From positions 628,130-692,129 of the forward strand of contig CAJNOI010000024.1 of NCBI GenBank assembly GCA_905250115.1: a DNA stretch of 64,000 nt. The letters run 5' to 3'. This DNA is from Adineta steineri. Its lineage: Eukaryota; Rotifera; Eurotatoria; Adinetida; Adinetidae. Under the pieces are notes generated by a model that saw only the letters and a list, made by a program, of their open reading frames with translations, did not search any database and was not told the origin of the DNA. Made by a program: the position numbers and the translations under genes. Positions 11,800 to 23,705 of this stretch are shown piece after piece; positions within the stretch are counted from its first letter, which is position 1; every line of letters starts with the position of its first letter.

Positions 11800-13646
11800 A
11801 ACAAAATGAAATTTAATCCAAATAAATAAACCAAATATATATTTTATACTAGTTCTTCAATTTTCATCGACTTATATTGACTGACAACTAGAATAATAAT
11901 AATAATAAATATTCAACACTCGAAAACATTCATTAATCTATATACTAAACAAATAATAATCATCAAAATGAAAATACTGTGCCCAGCCAAATGATGGCTT
12001 GGTCTCTTTTCTTTATATACCGTTTGATATTTGTTTTCGATACTCTTACCTTTCGGTATTTATTCATGCATATTTAATCCTGCTTTCGATATTTGTCCTT
12101 TTCTATATTTGGCAACAGAATATTTCGAGTGTTACATGAAGCACGAGGAATATTGAGTAGGCAGGCGATTTCTTTTAAAAAATAAAGTATACATATATAT
12201 CATATCATATATTGCTCTTACACTAAGCCTGAAATCGTCACAAATACATATTCTTATTATAGATTTGTTTTCGTATACTAAGAAACAAGTAAATGATCTA
12301 GTGATATTGATCAGTATACTTCACAATTAACAGATGGAAAAGAAATACTATAACTTTGAAATTGGGATAAATATCTCGAGCGATAGCTCCTCTTCAGATG
12401 ATTCAAATATAGTATATTCTTTTACTAATGTTCCTACTTTTTGACGAAAAGTGTTAATAATTTCTGTAATCAACTACCTAAAAAATTCAGTTCACACTTC
12501 TCCAAACGCGCATCTCGATTCCTCTGTCTAGACTCGCTTAATATATTAATATATCAAGCCATAGAACATAACAAAATCTCTAATATAAATTAAGCATTGT
12601 TTATGATCTTCTTTCTCAGCTAAAAATACAATTGTTTACAAAAAACGAACTCTATCATACATCACATTCAGACATACACTTTAAAAAGAAAACAATTTAA
12701 AAGTACTCAACGAACTATTTTCAATCCTAGTTTGATAAATACCTCGTTTAAACATAAAAATATACAATTGAAAATTTAAGTCAGTTTGACTTATCCTTCT
12801 TATATGATCTTATAAATCATCCGACATATAAGACTACTTTTGTTATTTCAGTCTATAAAAAGTTTACAATATTTCAAAACTAATAATAATAAACAATCTA
12901 TGTTGACCTCCCAAAACCCGTTTCCGCCAAGTAACATAAATAAAGTCTCCATACATTGTAACATCAGCAAAATCGAAAGAGGAAAATTCTTTTAAACATA
13001 TATATATGTTAGATAATGTATAAAGAAAAATAAATTTTCATGAGATCAATATCTTACTTCTTATTATCGATCGATGTGAACATAGTAATGAAAAGTACAA
13101 TTATAAATAAAAAAAGAAATCATATTCGTTGTATATATTAATTTTCTTATTTTGCTTTTCTCTTCCGTCGAAAAAGCCATAAATGCCAATCCGTATTATT
13201 ATTATTATTATTATTCATTAGATTATTTTTATGTTGACATGCAACAATAAAACAGAAGCACCGGTAATTTACATTCAATCGATCAATACAGACGACGAAA
13301 GAAAAGAAAAATATGCCAAAAGGCTTCATTAATAAATTTTCTTTGCTACATACACTTGTAATTGCCATTTGAAATCTTTTTCCTTAATTGTTACTCTAGT
13401 TTGACATCTATAATGATGTATAATTTATATAGATGTCGCTTTATTAATATATATCATGTGATATTTATTAAAATATTTAAAGAATAAAATGTCAATTTAT
13501 TTAATTTATTAAAATTGAATATAATTATTAAATAGAAATATTTCTATTGGTTATTTATAATGAATCAAAAAAATGACGAATAAAATTTGGTTGGTTTTTG
13601 TATAGAAAGATCTTTTCGTGTGACATAAAACAAACTTGACATCAAG
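11800..13646. other. Divergent-gene spacer
   Basis: AT-rich with no convincing gene. A minus-strand frame at 13147-13368 includes an Asn run made by an (ATT)n tract at about 13195-13216 and is not credible. The promoters of the kinase (-) and HDDC2 (+) should lie here. TTTTTGTATAG near 13605 could be the acceptor used for the HDDC2 mRNA. Confidence 0.5.
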
Positions 13647-15426
13647 ATGAATACTGATCTTGATGGTCTTTTAGAATTTCTTCTCTATGTTGGTCAAGCT
13701 AAACGTACATTTCGTACAGGTTGGGTATTACATGGTGTAGAAAAAGTTGAAAGTGTTGCCGATCATATGTATCGTATGGCTGTTATGTCACTTTTATTAC
13801 CAACAATATCTGAAGAATCAAAAGTTCGTTGTATGAAATTAGCACTTGTACATGATTTGGCTGAGTCGGTTGTCGGAGATTTAACTGAATTTGATGGTAT
13901 ACCAAAAACAGAAAAACGTCGACGAGAAACTGAAGCAATGCTTTATTTAACAAGTTTATTACCAGCTGATGTTGGAAGAGAAATATTTTCATTATTCAAT
14001 GAATATGCTGATCAAAAAACTGATGAAGCTAAACTTGTGAAAGATTTAGATATATTTGATATGCTTTTACAAGGTAAATTTTATTTGTTTTTTTCTTTTA
14101 GAAATTCAAAAACAAACTGAATTTCTGTTTTTAGCATATGAATATGAAAAACTTCAATCTGAAGGAGAATTTTTACAAGAATTCTTTTCTGGTTCTGCAC
14201 ATAATATTAAAACAGATATTGTTCGAAAATGGCTTAAACAATTAACGGAATGTCGATCATCGGGAAAACAATTTCAATTACCATCAGATTCTAATCTTAA
14301 TACAATGCTTAAACATATTCTTTATGATGATCAAGGTTTGTATTATTATGATTACAATTGTTTTTTATCTTAAAAACTGAGAGATATTAACTTCAAGTCA
14401 AATGCGATTTAAGAAATCGAAAAGAGTTTGGAAGACTGTTACAGTGTAACTTGTAGAAGATGATAGTTCGGAAGTTTTTGTAACAGTTCGATTTATTTAA
14501 GAATAAAACGCGACTATTTATATGACAAGAAATGGTGATATTGGATTATTCCTATTTCTTGTAATACAATAGAATCTAGGTAAATACTTAAGTGATGTCC
14601 TTTCATTCACCACTTGGAAATTTCAATATAAGTAAAAAGAACAAAAGAATGAATTAAGATAACGAAAGGAAAATACTATATGAACATATATGTGAAAGAG
14701 AAGGATTTATCCTATATGGTCATATATGAATAAAAGAAGGAAAATACCAGATAGACAGACACATGTGAAGAAAAGAAAGAGTAGCGATACAAAGACATCT
14801 ATAATAGAAAAAAATAGTCCATTTTAAGGAAGGGAAAAGAGCGAAATCCCGATTCCCGAGGATTTCAAAAACACGCTTCGGCGACTTCTGGAGATCTTCG
14901 AGGATTCGAAAAAAACGTTTTGGGGATTCTCTAGTATTTCATAAAACCGTTTTGTATTCTAGATTCCGCTCTTTCTCCCTCGATTTTAAGTCAACAATTT
15001 ACAGTAATTTCCGAGTTGAAGTGTACTGTTCTTACTTCAATCATCACTATAATACATTCTTAATTTCGTTTACTAATAAAGAGATATATTCAAATTCTTA
15101 TTTCAGCGATGAGTAATACGAAGAAAATTGTGAAAGAATTCCGCTTCGTAACTTATCAGTTCTATCCACAAGTATTCAAACTATGCTGCGATATATTATT
15201 TTATTATTCTTTTTTCATTAAGTCCTATTTGAATGATATCTAATACTTTTATTCTTTATATATAGGAACATTTTTATACAATTTTCCATCATGTGAACTT
15301 CGTTCAAAATCGAATCGTTTGATATCAAATAAAAATAAATCTGATAATACAACATCATCGCCATCCATTGATACAACTCAACTTTTGACAAATCTTGTTA
15401 AGGGCATGAAACATCATCAAAATTAA
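13647..15426 (+). CDS. HDDC2: 5'-deoxynucleotidase HDDC2 (HD domain)
   Basis: Dephosphorylates deoxyribonucleoside 5'-monophosphates in the human family member, in the cytosol. The HD-domain metal ligands are visible: ESVADHMYRM (His), LVHDLAESVVGD (His-Asp plus acidic pair) and KDLDIFDML (distal Asp). Exons 13647-14073 and 14135-14335 encode the full family length of about 209 residues. A third exon, 15266-15426, joins in frame through GT-AG sites and would add 53 Ser/Asn-rich residues, giving 262 aa. Without that splice the protein would read through and stop at 14373. The third exon is the uncertain part: the roughly 930-bp intron before it contains a MITE. Confidence 0.85.
14821..14990. 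mobile_element. MITE with perfect 8-bp duplication
   Basis: The element occupies 14829-14982 in the long HDDC2 intron. Ends starting GAAGGGAAAAGAGCGAAATC and CGAGGGAGAAAGAGCGGAAT (right end reversed) align with one gap, sharing AGGGA, AAAGAGCG and AATC. ATTTTAAG occurs immediately outside both ends (14821-14828 and 14983-14990), a perfect 8-bp target-site duplication. The interior has further CGAGGATT/CGTTTTG repeats and no reading frame. Confidence 0.78.
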
Positions 15427-15766
15427 TCTTCGCTTTGTGAACAGTTTTAATAAAATCACATATTCATTAGAATTTAGATTTGCTTCTTCTTCTTCTTTAT
15501 TATATTGTTTTGCTTATATTGATACTTCATCATAAGTGTTACATTATCTTTAAACATTGTTTTATTGTACAGTATTCTTTTTCTTTTTATTGCTATTTTG
15601 TGTATAATATAAACACAAGAAAACAAACGCACACACACATATACACATTTGTTTTAATTAAATTATTTTAGATTTCAATATTCTTTTCTCAAAAAAACAC
15701 AACCAAATAATTATTTTTTATTTATTTGAATGTATATAATCGATTATTTTTCATAAAATTATTTCA
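15427..15766. other. Short spacer
   Basis: HDDC2 3' region and UBAP1-like 5' region in tandem orientation. T-rich and CA-rich strings are seen; nothing else. Confidence 0.5.
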
Positions 15767-16964
15767 ATGAATCAACCATCTAATAATGGAAATAAAGTCA
15801 ATCAAATTGGTAGATATTCGTCAGTATCAAATGATGAATACAATCATTCACTTAATAATGGTGTTGGATTATCTTTACAATCATTTGTAGATGATATTCC
15901 ATTTGAATTTAATCCTAAATATCGAACTATTACTGTTGTAAGTTAAAAGAAAATTTCTTATTAGAATTAAAAAGAAAATATGTTTTATATTTTTTAGCCT
16001 AATGTCGATATCCCTGAGTATGATACAAGTAAAATTCGTGATATTCTTGCTAAACCCGTAAGTTTTAAATGAAATATTTGAAAAAAATTATTTTTTCTTT
16101 TTTTCAATTTTAGATTGATTTTAAACTGGAAAACAAGGTTTTATTAGAAGCTTTAGAAGATGTGCAACGTAAAAAAAAAGAAATTCAAGCAGATACTCTA
16201 CGACAACAAGTATCATCACCTCCTACAATTGTCACAACAAAGTAAATATGTTTTTTTAATAAATAGTGTTAACTCCCTTATAGTATTATTCAAATATATT
16301 TTATTGATTAGTACCGCTAGATAATTGATCTTAAAACATATCCAGAGAATCATAAAATTTTACTGAATATTTTTTCTTATAAATCAAACATCTATACATT
16401 TTAAAATATATATTTTTTTACTTTAGTTGTCCGACAACAAATTCTGTATCGATTCCGTCAAATATTCATACTGAACATATTTCTTTTCCTGTGTCTCTTG
16501 TACCACCTCCACTGCCACATATACCGAACTCTCATCCTACAGTACATTTACCGGTTACTGTTACTTCATTTCCAGTAACACCTGCACCTCCTCCTCCTCC
16601 TCCAAACAAGCCTTCCATTTCGCCATCATATCGTCTACCATCAGTTCGTGATATATATTGGCCAACTGGTAATCAGCAAAATTGTATTATACCTATTAGT
16701 GTTCCACCAACAATAACATCAAGTACATTAAGTTTACCAACACCAATTCATTCAACAAATTCATCACCTAATTCAGTCAAACAAAATAATCAGTCATTTA
16801 ATAACTGTGATTCAGTTTCTACTAATGATTTAACTGCTACATTTGATGGAACATTAGGCTCTAATGATCCTTTTCATGATGCAGAACTTAAATCATTGAA
16901 TGATGTTGCCGAATTAAGACATTTATATACGGCAATTGCTTCGGCTAATACTGTTCGACGATAA
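15767..16964 (+). CDS. UBAP1: UBAP1-like ESCRT-I subunit (UMA domain), short form
   Basis: Four exons: 15767-15937, 15998-16057, 16114-16241, 16427-16964, all in frame, 298 residues. The N-terminus SFVDDIPFEFNPKY followed by IDFKLENKVLLEALEDV matches the UMA region by which UBAP1 enters endosomal ESCRT-I. After a Pro/Ser/Thr-rich linker, DPFHDAELKSLNDVAELRHL matches the conserved DPF..ELK.I..KEELR segment of vertebrate UBAP1. Vertebrate UBAP1 continues for about 200 more residues with ubiquitin-binding SOUBA repeats; here the frame stops 21 residues after the ELK segment. Either the protein truly lacks SOUBA or a further exon lies downstream; I saw no obvious one before 18340. The role in sorting ubiquitinated cargo is inferred from the family. 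Confidence 0.8.
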
Positions 16965-18346
16965 ATTACATCTATTTTTTTTTCTTTTTTTTCTTTTTGA
17001 TTATTCGCAAAAACAATTAATAAAATTTATCGGAGAATTATATCGAACTATGAACTATAATTGTAATTTGTATAGAATACAATAAAATGTCATAACCCAT
17101 TTGATAGCTAAAGATCATAATAGAATATTTTATAATCTCGACGCAATACTCTAATCTGATAAAGTTATGAGAGTATAATAAAGTGATATCTATTCAGATA
17201 GCTTTAATTTATGAGTATAATAAAAAAAGCTGTTAGCGCAATCCCTGGCGGGATTAGAATGTGAAACACGATCTAACTGTGTTCCTATCTTCAAGAAGAT
17301 AGTTTAATTGTATCATTATAAAGTGGCTTTTACTTTATCCTGTAGTATAAAGGTATAGACACATTAGAAAGAAATAATTTACATGTGTTGAACTCATTTG
17401 ATTAGCATTTCTGATAATTATTACAAAATTCAAGAGAAAAATCGATTAATATAGAAGAAACTACTCATGTATCTATCTTTCCTAAACAGTGGGAATTCAA
17501 TAGTTTTATTTTGTTCTGCAACTCACTGTTCATGTCTATGACTGTGGCAGTCAGTAACATAATCAAAAGAATATCTGTCATGCATAGCTTGTAATACTAC
17601 ATTGGTCACCTATATAATGGCCTACGGTACCCTATTGGTCATGTCTGTGACGAGGTGAAAAGTGCATCTATCGGTCACGGCTGTGGCGAGGTCAGGAGAG
17701 CATGCATCGGTCACCTCTGTAACGAGGTCAAAAGAGCATATATCGGTCACGTCTCAGAAGGGCAGATTACAGGCTGCCAAAATATATTGCGCTACAGGCC
17801 TCTAAACAGAACCAACACATTTTAGTAGTGTTTCCGTTGTTCATAAATTCAAATACCCTTTCACTCGTATTTATCAAATTATGTCAAAGATTCGAGCTAT
17901 AAAGTATGATTTTATTAATAAATAATTAAGTTCAGAGAAGGTCTGAAACGTTTAGATTCGATCTCTATCAGTATATGATATTGAAAATCTACTTTATTCT
18001 ATATAAAGAGATTTCTCTATCATTAAATTTTTGATGAATTCTTCTTACAAAATATACAATCAAAATATTCTTATTTTTCATAACTACATTATCATTACTC
18101 TATATTTATTATAAAACATTTATAAGTTGCACAGGAAAAAAAATTGGTATGTATAAAAAATTGTAAATAATTTGCACAAGTATAAAAAAAACAAAAGAAG
18201 AAGAAGAAGAAGATATAAACTAAACGTCATGAGCAAAAGAGAGCAAATTATCATCAAAGAAGTAGATTACTTTGATGGAATGTATAAGAAGAATATATAC
18301 AGATTAAAATGAGAGATTCAAGTCTATTGATTACAAATGAATTTTA
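16965..18346. other. Convergent-gene spacer with hairpins and a tandem repeat
   Basis: No gene seen. It holds an AATCCC/GGGATT hairpin near 17240-17256, a near-perfect hairpin CTATCTTC-AA-GAAGATAG near 17285-17303, the 36-bp tandem repeat at 17634-17760 and an AAG microsatellite near 18196-18213. Confidence 0.6.
17634..17760. repeat. 36-bp tandem repeat, about 3.5 copies
   Basis: Copies start at 17634, 17670, 17706 and 17742, exactly 36 bp apart. The consensus begins ATCGGTCACGTCTGTGACGA and continues GGTCAAAAGAGCAT. A more degenerate copy may precede at about 17600. The unit contains GTCAC/GTGAC, which can pair. A diverged single copy lies in a PAM intron at 25811-25840. Confidence 0.8.
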
Positions 18347-19532
18347 TCATTCAACAATAAGTTCAAAATGAACACTTCCACGCTTATATTCAATACTATC
18401 ATTATTATCAATATTTTGTGCATAAGCTCGACATTCAACATTAATTAAAACATTTGTTTCAATTTTTTTAAAATAAACAAAAACCAATGGACTACGATAA
18501 CCATCTTGATTCAGAAATGGATAAAAATTACGATGAAAACCTCCAATTTGTGTTGTATTCATTTGAGAATAATATTCAATCTCAAATATAAAATCTCGAT
18601 CAACATCATTTTCACCACCACATTCTACTAATATATAATTAGAGAATTCACTTGACCATATAGCTATAAATATACATATTTGGCATAAGTTCAAATATGA
18701 ATTGAGAAAGAAAAAAATTTACTTTTAAATTGTTCGGGTACTTGAGCAGCATTTTGATATGTTATTGGTTCCCAATCATAAATTTTATTAAGTTTTAAAA
18801 GAACACATGGATGACCACGATCATATTCAAAATTTCTTTGTGTAACACATGGTGTTGCACGATCTCTGAACATATTTATATCGAAACGACATGATTTTCC
18901 TTGATGAAATTGTGGACGAAGTTCGTCAATTGGTTTACCATTACATTCAATTTGTTGTTGATATTGTACATCAGCTTCTGTATAATAAGCTAAAAATTGA
19001 TCTAATTGTTCTTTATATGGACCCCAACCATGACGATATCCATAAGAATCACGATGTGATGAACGATATTTAATTAAAGTTTTTTGAACACCTAATTGTG
19101 GTCGAAAACCAAGACCTTAGAAATTAAAAAATGAAATTTATTAAGAAATTTTAATTGTATATATATATATCAATTACCAGGGTTTGGTCGGGATGTATCG
19201 AAAGCAATAGCACTTGAATTTCCTCGACAAGGTGGAATACGTTTATCAACAATAGCCATAAATATTCCAACAAACGATGCAAAGATACCAGCAAGAAGCA
19301 TAAACCATGCAAAATAGTAAAATGCAATTTTAGCCCATGATAAACCATCTCTTCCAAAAACTTCGCGATATTTTGCATTATAAACCCAAATACTCCAATT
19401 ATGACAGTGTTCATCGCATGTTAATGCATCATCTTTAATAATGATTTCTTCTTTGTTTAATGCTGATCTATCTGACATTGAAAATGGATAGGATTTTACA
19501 GATTGTGACATATATGTTGAATCAGCTGCCAT
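18347..19532 (-). CDS. ATP1B: Na+/K+-transporting ATPase beta subunit
   Basis: The glycosylated beta subunit that folds and delivers the catalytic alpha subunit of the sodium pump to the plasma membrane. Three exons (19178-19532, 18723-19115, 18347-18663) join in frame to 354 residues. The N-terminal cytosolic segment ends in VFGRDGLSWAKI, the beta-subunit signature before the single transmembrane helix (IAFYYFAWFMLLAGIFASFV). The ectodomain carries the paired cysteines of the family (IECNGKP, KSCRFD, TPCVTQ, HPCVLLKLNKI, YILVECGGE, NVECRAYAQNI) and the FYPFLNQDGYRSPLVFVYF stretch matching the YYPYY..PLVAVQF region. Order and length are normal. TTTTTTTTTCGTTAG lies 21 bases before the ATG. 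Confidence 0.93.
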
Positions 19533-20787
19533 GTTAGAAACAGAATAAAGTTTCTAACGAAAAAAAAAGAATCGAAGTGTTAAATATAGAACAGGAATAA
19601 ATCAACGATCTTTATTTGAATTGACAACCATAATGATAGGTAGAAGAACTCAAATATCAAATAAACGGTTATCCAATAGAGGTCGGTAGTTAGCAATGAA
19701 GTAGAGTTCTATATGATTATAATATATCTCCTACCTATTGCGTTACAAAAAAATGAATTTGCTAAAGTTATTTCCTAGAAAAATCGAATCGACTCAAAAG
19801 GAATATTTTTCTTCTTTATGACATATGAATTACTTATACAAATCTTTTTAATAATAAATGTTGAGAGAACAATCTTGCTTGATTTATATAAAAGCATTTA
19901 ATGAAACAAGAAAATTCAACGTTTGACGATTAATGTATAGTGCGCAAATATTCTTCAAAATATAACTGCAACCAATGCTTTCAATATAGTTCCCGATTTG
20001 TTTGTGAATATACTTGTATTATAATTCTTAATTCACATTGTTGAAAATATAAACTTTGCTCATCAGTTCATTTCAGTCTTGACAATGATAGAAAACTCTA
20101 TCAATAGAATTAATGTCGTTCGATATTTATTAACTTATCTTTACATTTTAAAAGTTAAAAAGAACAAAATTTAATCGAGAAAATTGATACAAGCCTACGG
20201 GCGTTTTTATTTTTTGATAGTCGATAGTCTGTTTTTTTCAGAAAAGTAGCTTATAGTCTATATTCATTAAGATAAAAACAGATTCAAATTTAATTAGAAA
20301 ATCTTTCTCAAGATGATTGCCGTAAATCTTTTGATAACGTCAAAGTTATTAGTTATTAAATAAACTTCGTCTGTCTTGTCTTCTATATGTTGATATATAT
20401 CCCTACCTTTTTTTAACTATTTGGCGGCGAACTTGTGTTTCTGAGAAATAATTAGATAAAAGAAGTTCTTTAAAATAATTGACTATTAATTTTTAATTAA
20501 CTTCATTTCCTGTTTGAGATGCATCATAAATATGTATATGATACATTCTGTAAGCTTAATACGAAACCGAATAATAAAGAGATAGTTGCTACCTTGTGAT
20601 TTCAACAATTTCAGAAGCGGCGATGCATATAAGTGTCACCCGTCTTCGAGGAGTTAAGCTCCTAATATAATAGAAGTGTCTTATTGAGATGTTGAACAAT
20701 TATTATCGTTTATAAAAACTATCAACGTCAACTGTATATAATAAGTTAAAAATGATTTTTTTGTTTTGTAGAATTCAAATATTCGTG
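19533..20787. other. Divergent-gene spacer
   Basis: AT-rich, with no gene or clear repeat recognised. It contains the promoters of ATP1B (-) and the second GPCR (+). Confidence 0.5.
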
Positions 20788-21752
20788 ATGTCTTTGACAT
20801 ATCGCAATTCACGATTCAATCTTTATGGTAGTTATTTTTTTCTTATCACAGGTACAATTGGTAATTTTCTAAATATTTTAATATTTTCAAGTGAACGCAA
20901 TTATCGTAGAACTCCTTCTACATTCTATTTTCTTATCGGTTCAATACATAATATATTTTATATAGTATTTAATCTTACTATTCGTATTTATAATTTATAT
21001 AACGAGACTAATTTAGTAGATACATCATTGGGTTGGTGTTTAACATATACATTTTTAATTGGTTATCTTGGTTTAACATCTTTTACTTGTTCCTGTTTAG
21101 CTACTATTGATCAATTTTTTGCAACATCAAGAAATGCTTATCTTCGTCAATACAGTAATATTAAATGGGCTCATCGAATTGTATTTATTATTATCATTGT
21201 ATGGTTTCTTCATGCCATTCCAGTACTTTTATTCTATAATGTTCCACCTATTACCAGTCGGTGTAACTCTGTTAATAAAGTTTATCAAAATTATATTCCA
21301 GTATATATTCTTGTTCTTCAATGTGGTATTCCAGTATTAGTTATGCTCATATTTGGAGGTTTAACTTATCGTAATATGTGTTTATCTAAAGCTCTTGTTG
21401 AACAACACGCCGATCGTCAATTGACAAAAATGATTATAATTCAAGTTATACTTGTTATTATTAGTATGACTCCTTTTGGTATTCTTGAGATTTATACTTT
21501 AATCACAAGCAAATCTATTAAAAGTACAGATCAACTACAGCAAGAAGCATTTGCACAAACAATATTAATTCTTGTATCTTATATTTATTATGTCGTATGT
21601 ATATTTTGATTTGTTTGTGAAACTAATAGAAAAAGTCTGTTTTTTTTGTACAGGGCAATTTTTATATGTTTATTATATCATCGAATCGTTTTCGACAGGC
21701 TTTAAAAAATCGAATATCCTTCTGGAAAAAACCAAATCAAATCAATCCATAA
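20788..21752 (+). CDS. Divergent rhodopsin-like GPCR (second)
   Basis: Seven hydrophobic segments in about 300 residues, over two exons: 20788-21599 and 21654-21752. TM1 has GTIGNFLNILIF. Cysteines in LGWCLTY before TM3 and TSRCNS in loop 2 could pair. The TM3 end reads LATIDQFFATS, so the DRY motif is DQF. The second exon starts GNFYMFIISSNRFRQAL, the end of TM7 and the helix-8 region with basic residues, as in class A receptors. Overall layout resembles the GPCR at 7435, but the two are not close copies. I start at MSLTYRN because TTTTGTAG, an acceptor-like site, ends at 20771, between the upstream in-frame ATG and this one. Ligand unknown. Confidence 0.8.
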
Positions 21753-21869
21753 CGAACATTAGTTTTTTATTTTCACTATATATTTATTTTAAGTTGATTA
21801 CAAAAATAAATGAAGAAATTTGAATTGATCGATAACGTATAAGTATAAATTTATTTCTAAGCCAATCAT

Positions 21870-22466
21870 TTAATCTAATACTAGAATTTTGCGTAATTCT
21901 TTAATTTCAACATGATCTTGAGTATTAATCATATTATGTGACCATATGATATCTCCTCGTTCATTAATAAGATATTCACCACCATTTTGACGAATATCAC
22001 CACCTTGAAACATACATGTTCCAGCAGATATTTGTGATACAGCTGATTTAGCCACATTCGATAAAAAAGACGATTTAATATAATCTGGTTTTTTCTCACC
22101 TAAACTTAATGTTCGAATCATTCCAAAAGCATCATATAATTTTTGTGTTGGATCACAATAGATTGTAAATGGACATTTTGTATCTTTTTTATATTGTTCA
22201 ATTAGATTTGGTTGACCACAACCAATTATTATAAGACGTTTATTGGAATTAGATAGTTCATTAGGTGTTATACCATTTTCTTTTGATAAACCAGTCACAT
22301 ATTCTTTACAACTTCCACAAAAAAAATGACGAATAAATATAACAAGAGTTTGTTGATTATGACCATCGGTTGAATAGAGAGTAGAAAATAGATGTGATGT
22401 GCCATTTACATCAACGACAGGTAATGAAATAGCTTCTGAAGGAACAGATGTCAAGACAGCAGCCAT
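21870..22466 (-). CDS. Peroxiredoxin-like 2 (AhpC/TSA) protein
   Basis: Single-exon, 198-residue protein with a thioredoxin fold of the PRXL2/AAED1 type. The signature is FIRHFFCGSCKEYVTGLS, in which a CxxC pair sits at the position of the peroxidatic region; the C..CKEYV context matches AAED1-like proteins. Further family-like elements are IIGCGQPNLIEQYKKDTKCPF, IYCDPTQKLYDAFGM, GGDIRQNGGEYLINERG and a C-terminal helix. Probably a cytosolic thiol-redox protein; the substrate is unknown. The 3' end lies close to that of the convergent GPCR (about 120 bp between the stop codons). Confidence 0.75.
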   Translation of the reverse strand: MAAVLTSVPSEAISLPVVDVNGTSHLFSTLYSTDGHNQQTLVIFIRHFFCGSCKEYVTGLSKENGITPNELSNSNKRLIIIGCGQPNLIEQYKKDTKCPFTIYCDPTQKLYDAFGMIRTLSLGEKKPDYIKSSFLSNVAKSAVSQISAGTCMFQGGDIRQNGGEYLINERGDIIWSHNMINTQDHVEIKELRKILVLD

Positions 22467-23705
22467 TTTTTTGCATTAGTTTATACGAATATAATCATTG
22501 ACTAGGTTGACTCATAATACTGCATTTTATAGGTGAAATAATAGACAAATTAAAAATATAGGAATATGCCCCCTATAATCATTTATGATGCAGAGAGTTT
22601 TTTTTGCAACGACAAGTGTTTCATTTTGTTTCACTGAATCAGCAAGATAGAAATATCAGCTTATGTATGTCTCTTTCTATAAGAATCATCATCTCTTAGC
22701 ATTAAAATAGTTATTGAACAGATAATTTGAGCTGTTCCATTGATTAACTTTTCTAAAAATGAAAGTTTGAGTAATCTCGTCAAATAAGTCAATATGTTCT
22801 AAAGGATTAACAGGATTTATTATTCAAAAAGATTTATTAATGAAATGAAATGAATTAGCTCGTCTACTAAAATTCAAATATTTGAATGCAATATATCATA
22901 AATATCAAATTTCGAGAAAAATATGGTGCGAACTCCAGTAATACGAAAGAGTTATAGTTTTTAAATATACTCATTTTCTTTTTCTAGCTAGTTTTTGGTG
23001 CTAAATTCATCAACCATGATATTATTTCACGTACCTCTATTATACATGTGTCTAAAAGTTTTCCTTCAATTCACCGGACTCATTTTAACGGTGAGCATGT
23101 TGCTAGGTATTTGAAATAGGTATATTATGGACTAATGAACTCAAATTTTACTCAACTCACAGGATCTAAGCAAACTACATATTTATAAATGAAGGGTCTG
23201 GGAAAACATTACAATAACTGATTTTTTTTTCTGAATAAGAAAACATGTCAACCTTGACTTTTATCGTTTCAGATAATTTTTCATTTTATCTACAAATTTA
23301 AGACAAACTATTAATTCATGTCATCTATTCTAAAACAAAAATCAGATTGTTTTCATATAAAACAAATATTTATATCATAAATCATGTCTATAAACGCACA
23401 TTTTTTCTGTTACATGCCGAGCTTACTAATTGCAATGCTTTTCGACTCAAAAAAAAAAGTATTCGTATGGGCATGATGGTTACTCAGGCAGAACAATAAT
23501 TTCTTTCTCTTACCTATCTACTATTAATAGTCATAATATATTTCGTTTTATAACGAACATTACATTCCTTCCTTTCGTTCTGTATTCAATTCGGTTCTCT
23601 CCATCAGTCGACGTCAATCAAACGTGTGCGTAGGTAAACACAAAAATGAGAATACTGCATGAAAAACAATAAAATTTTCAATACGTTTAGGGTTTGGCGT
23701 ATTTT
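22467..23705. other. Divergent-gene spacer
   Basis: AT-rich; no credible coding exon. A 67-codon plus frame at 23430-23633 has no recognisable features. Promoters of the PRXL2-like gene (-) and of PAM (+) should lie here. Confidence 0.5.

Noticed and set aside
13147..13368. 73-codon minus-strand frame with an Asn run
   Set aside because: The Asn run is an (ATT)n microsatellite; nothing else suggests a protein.
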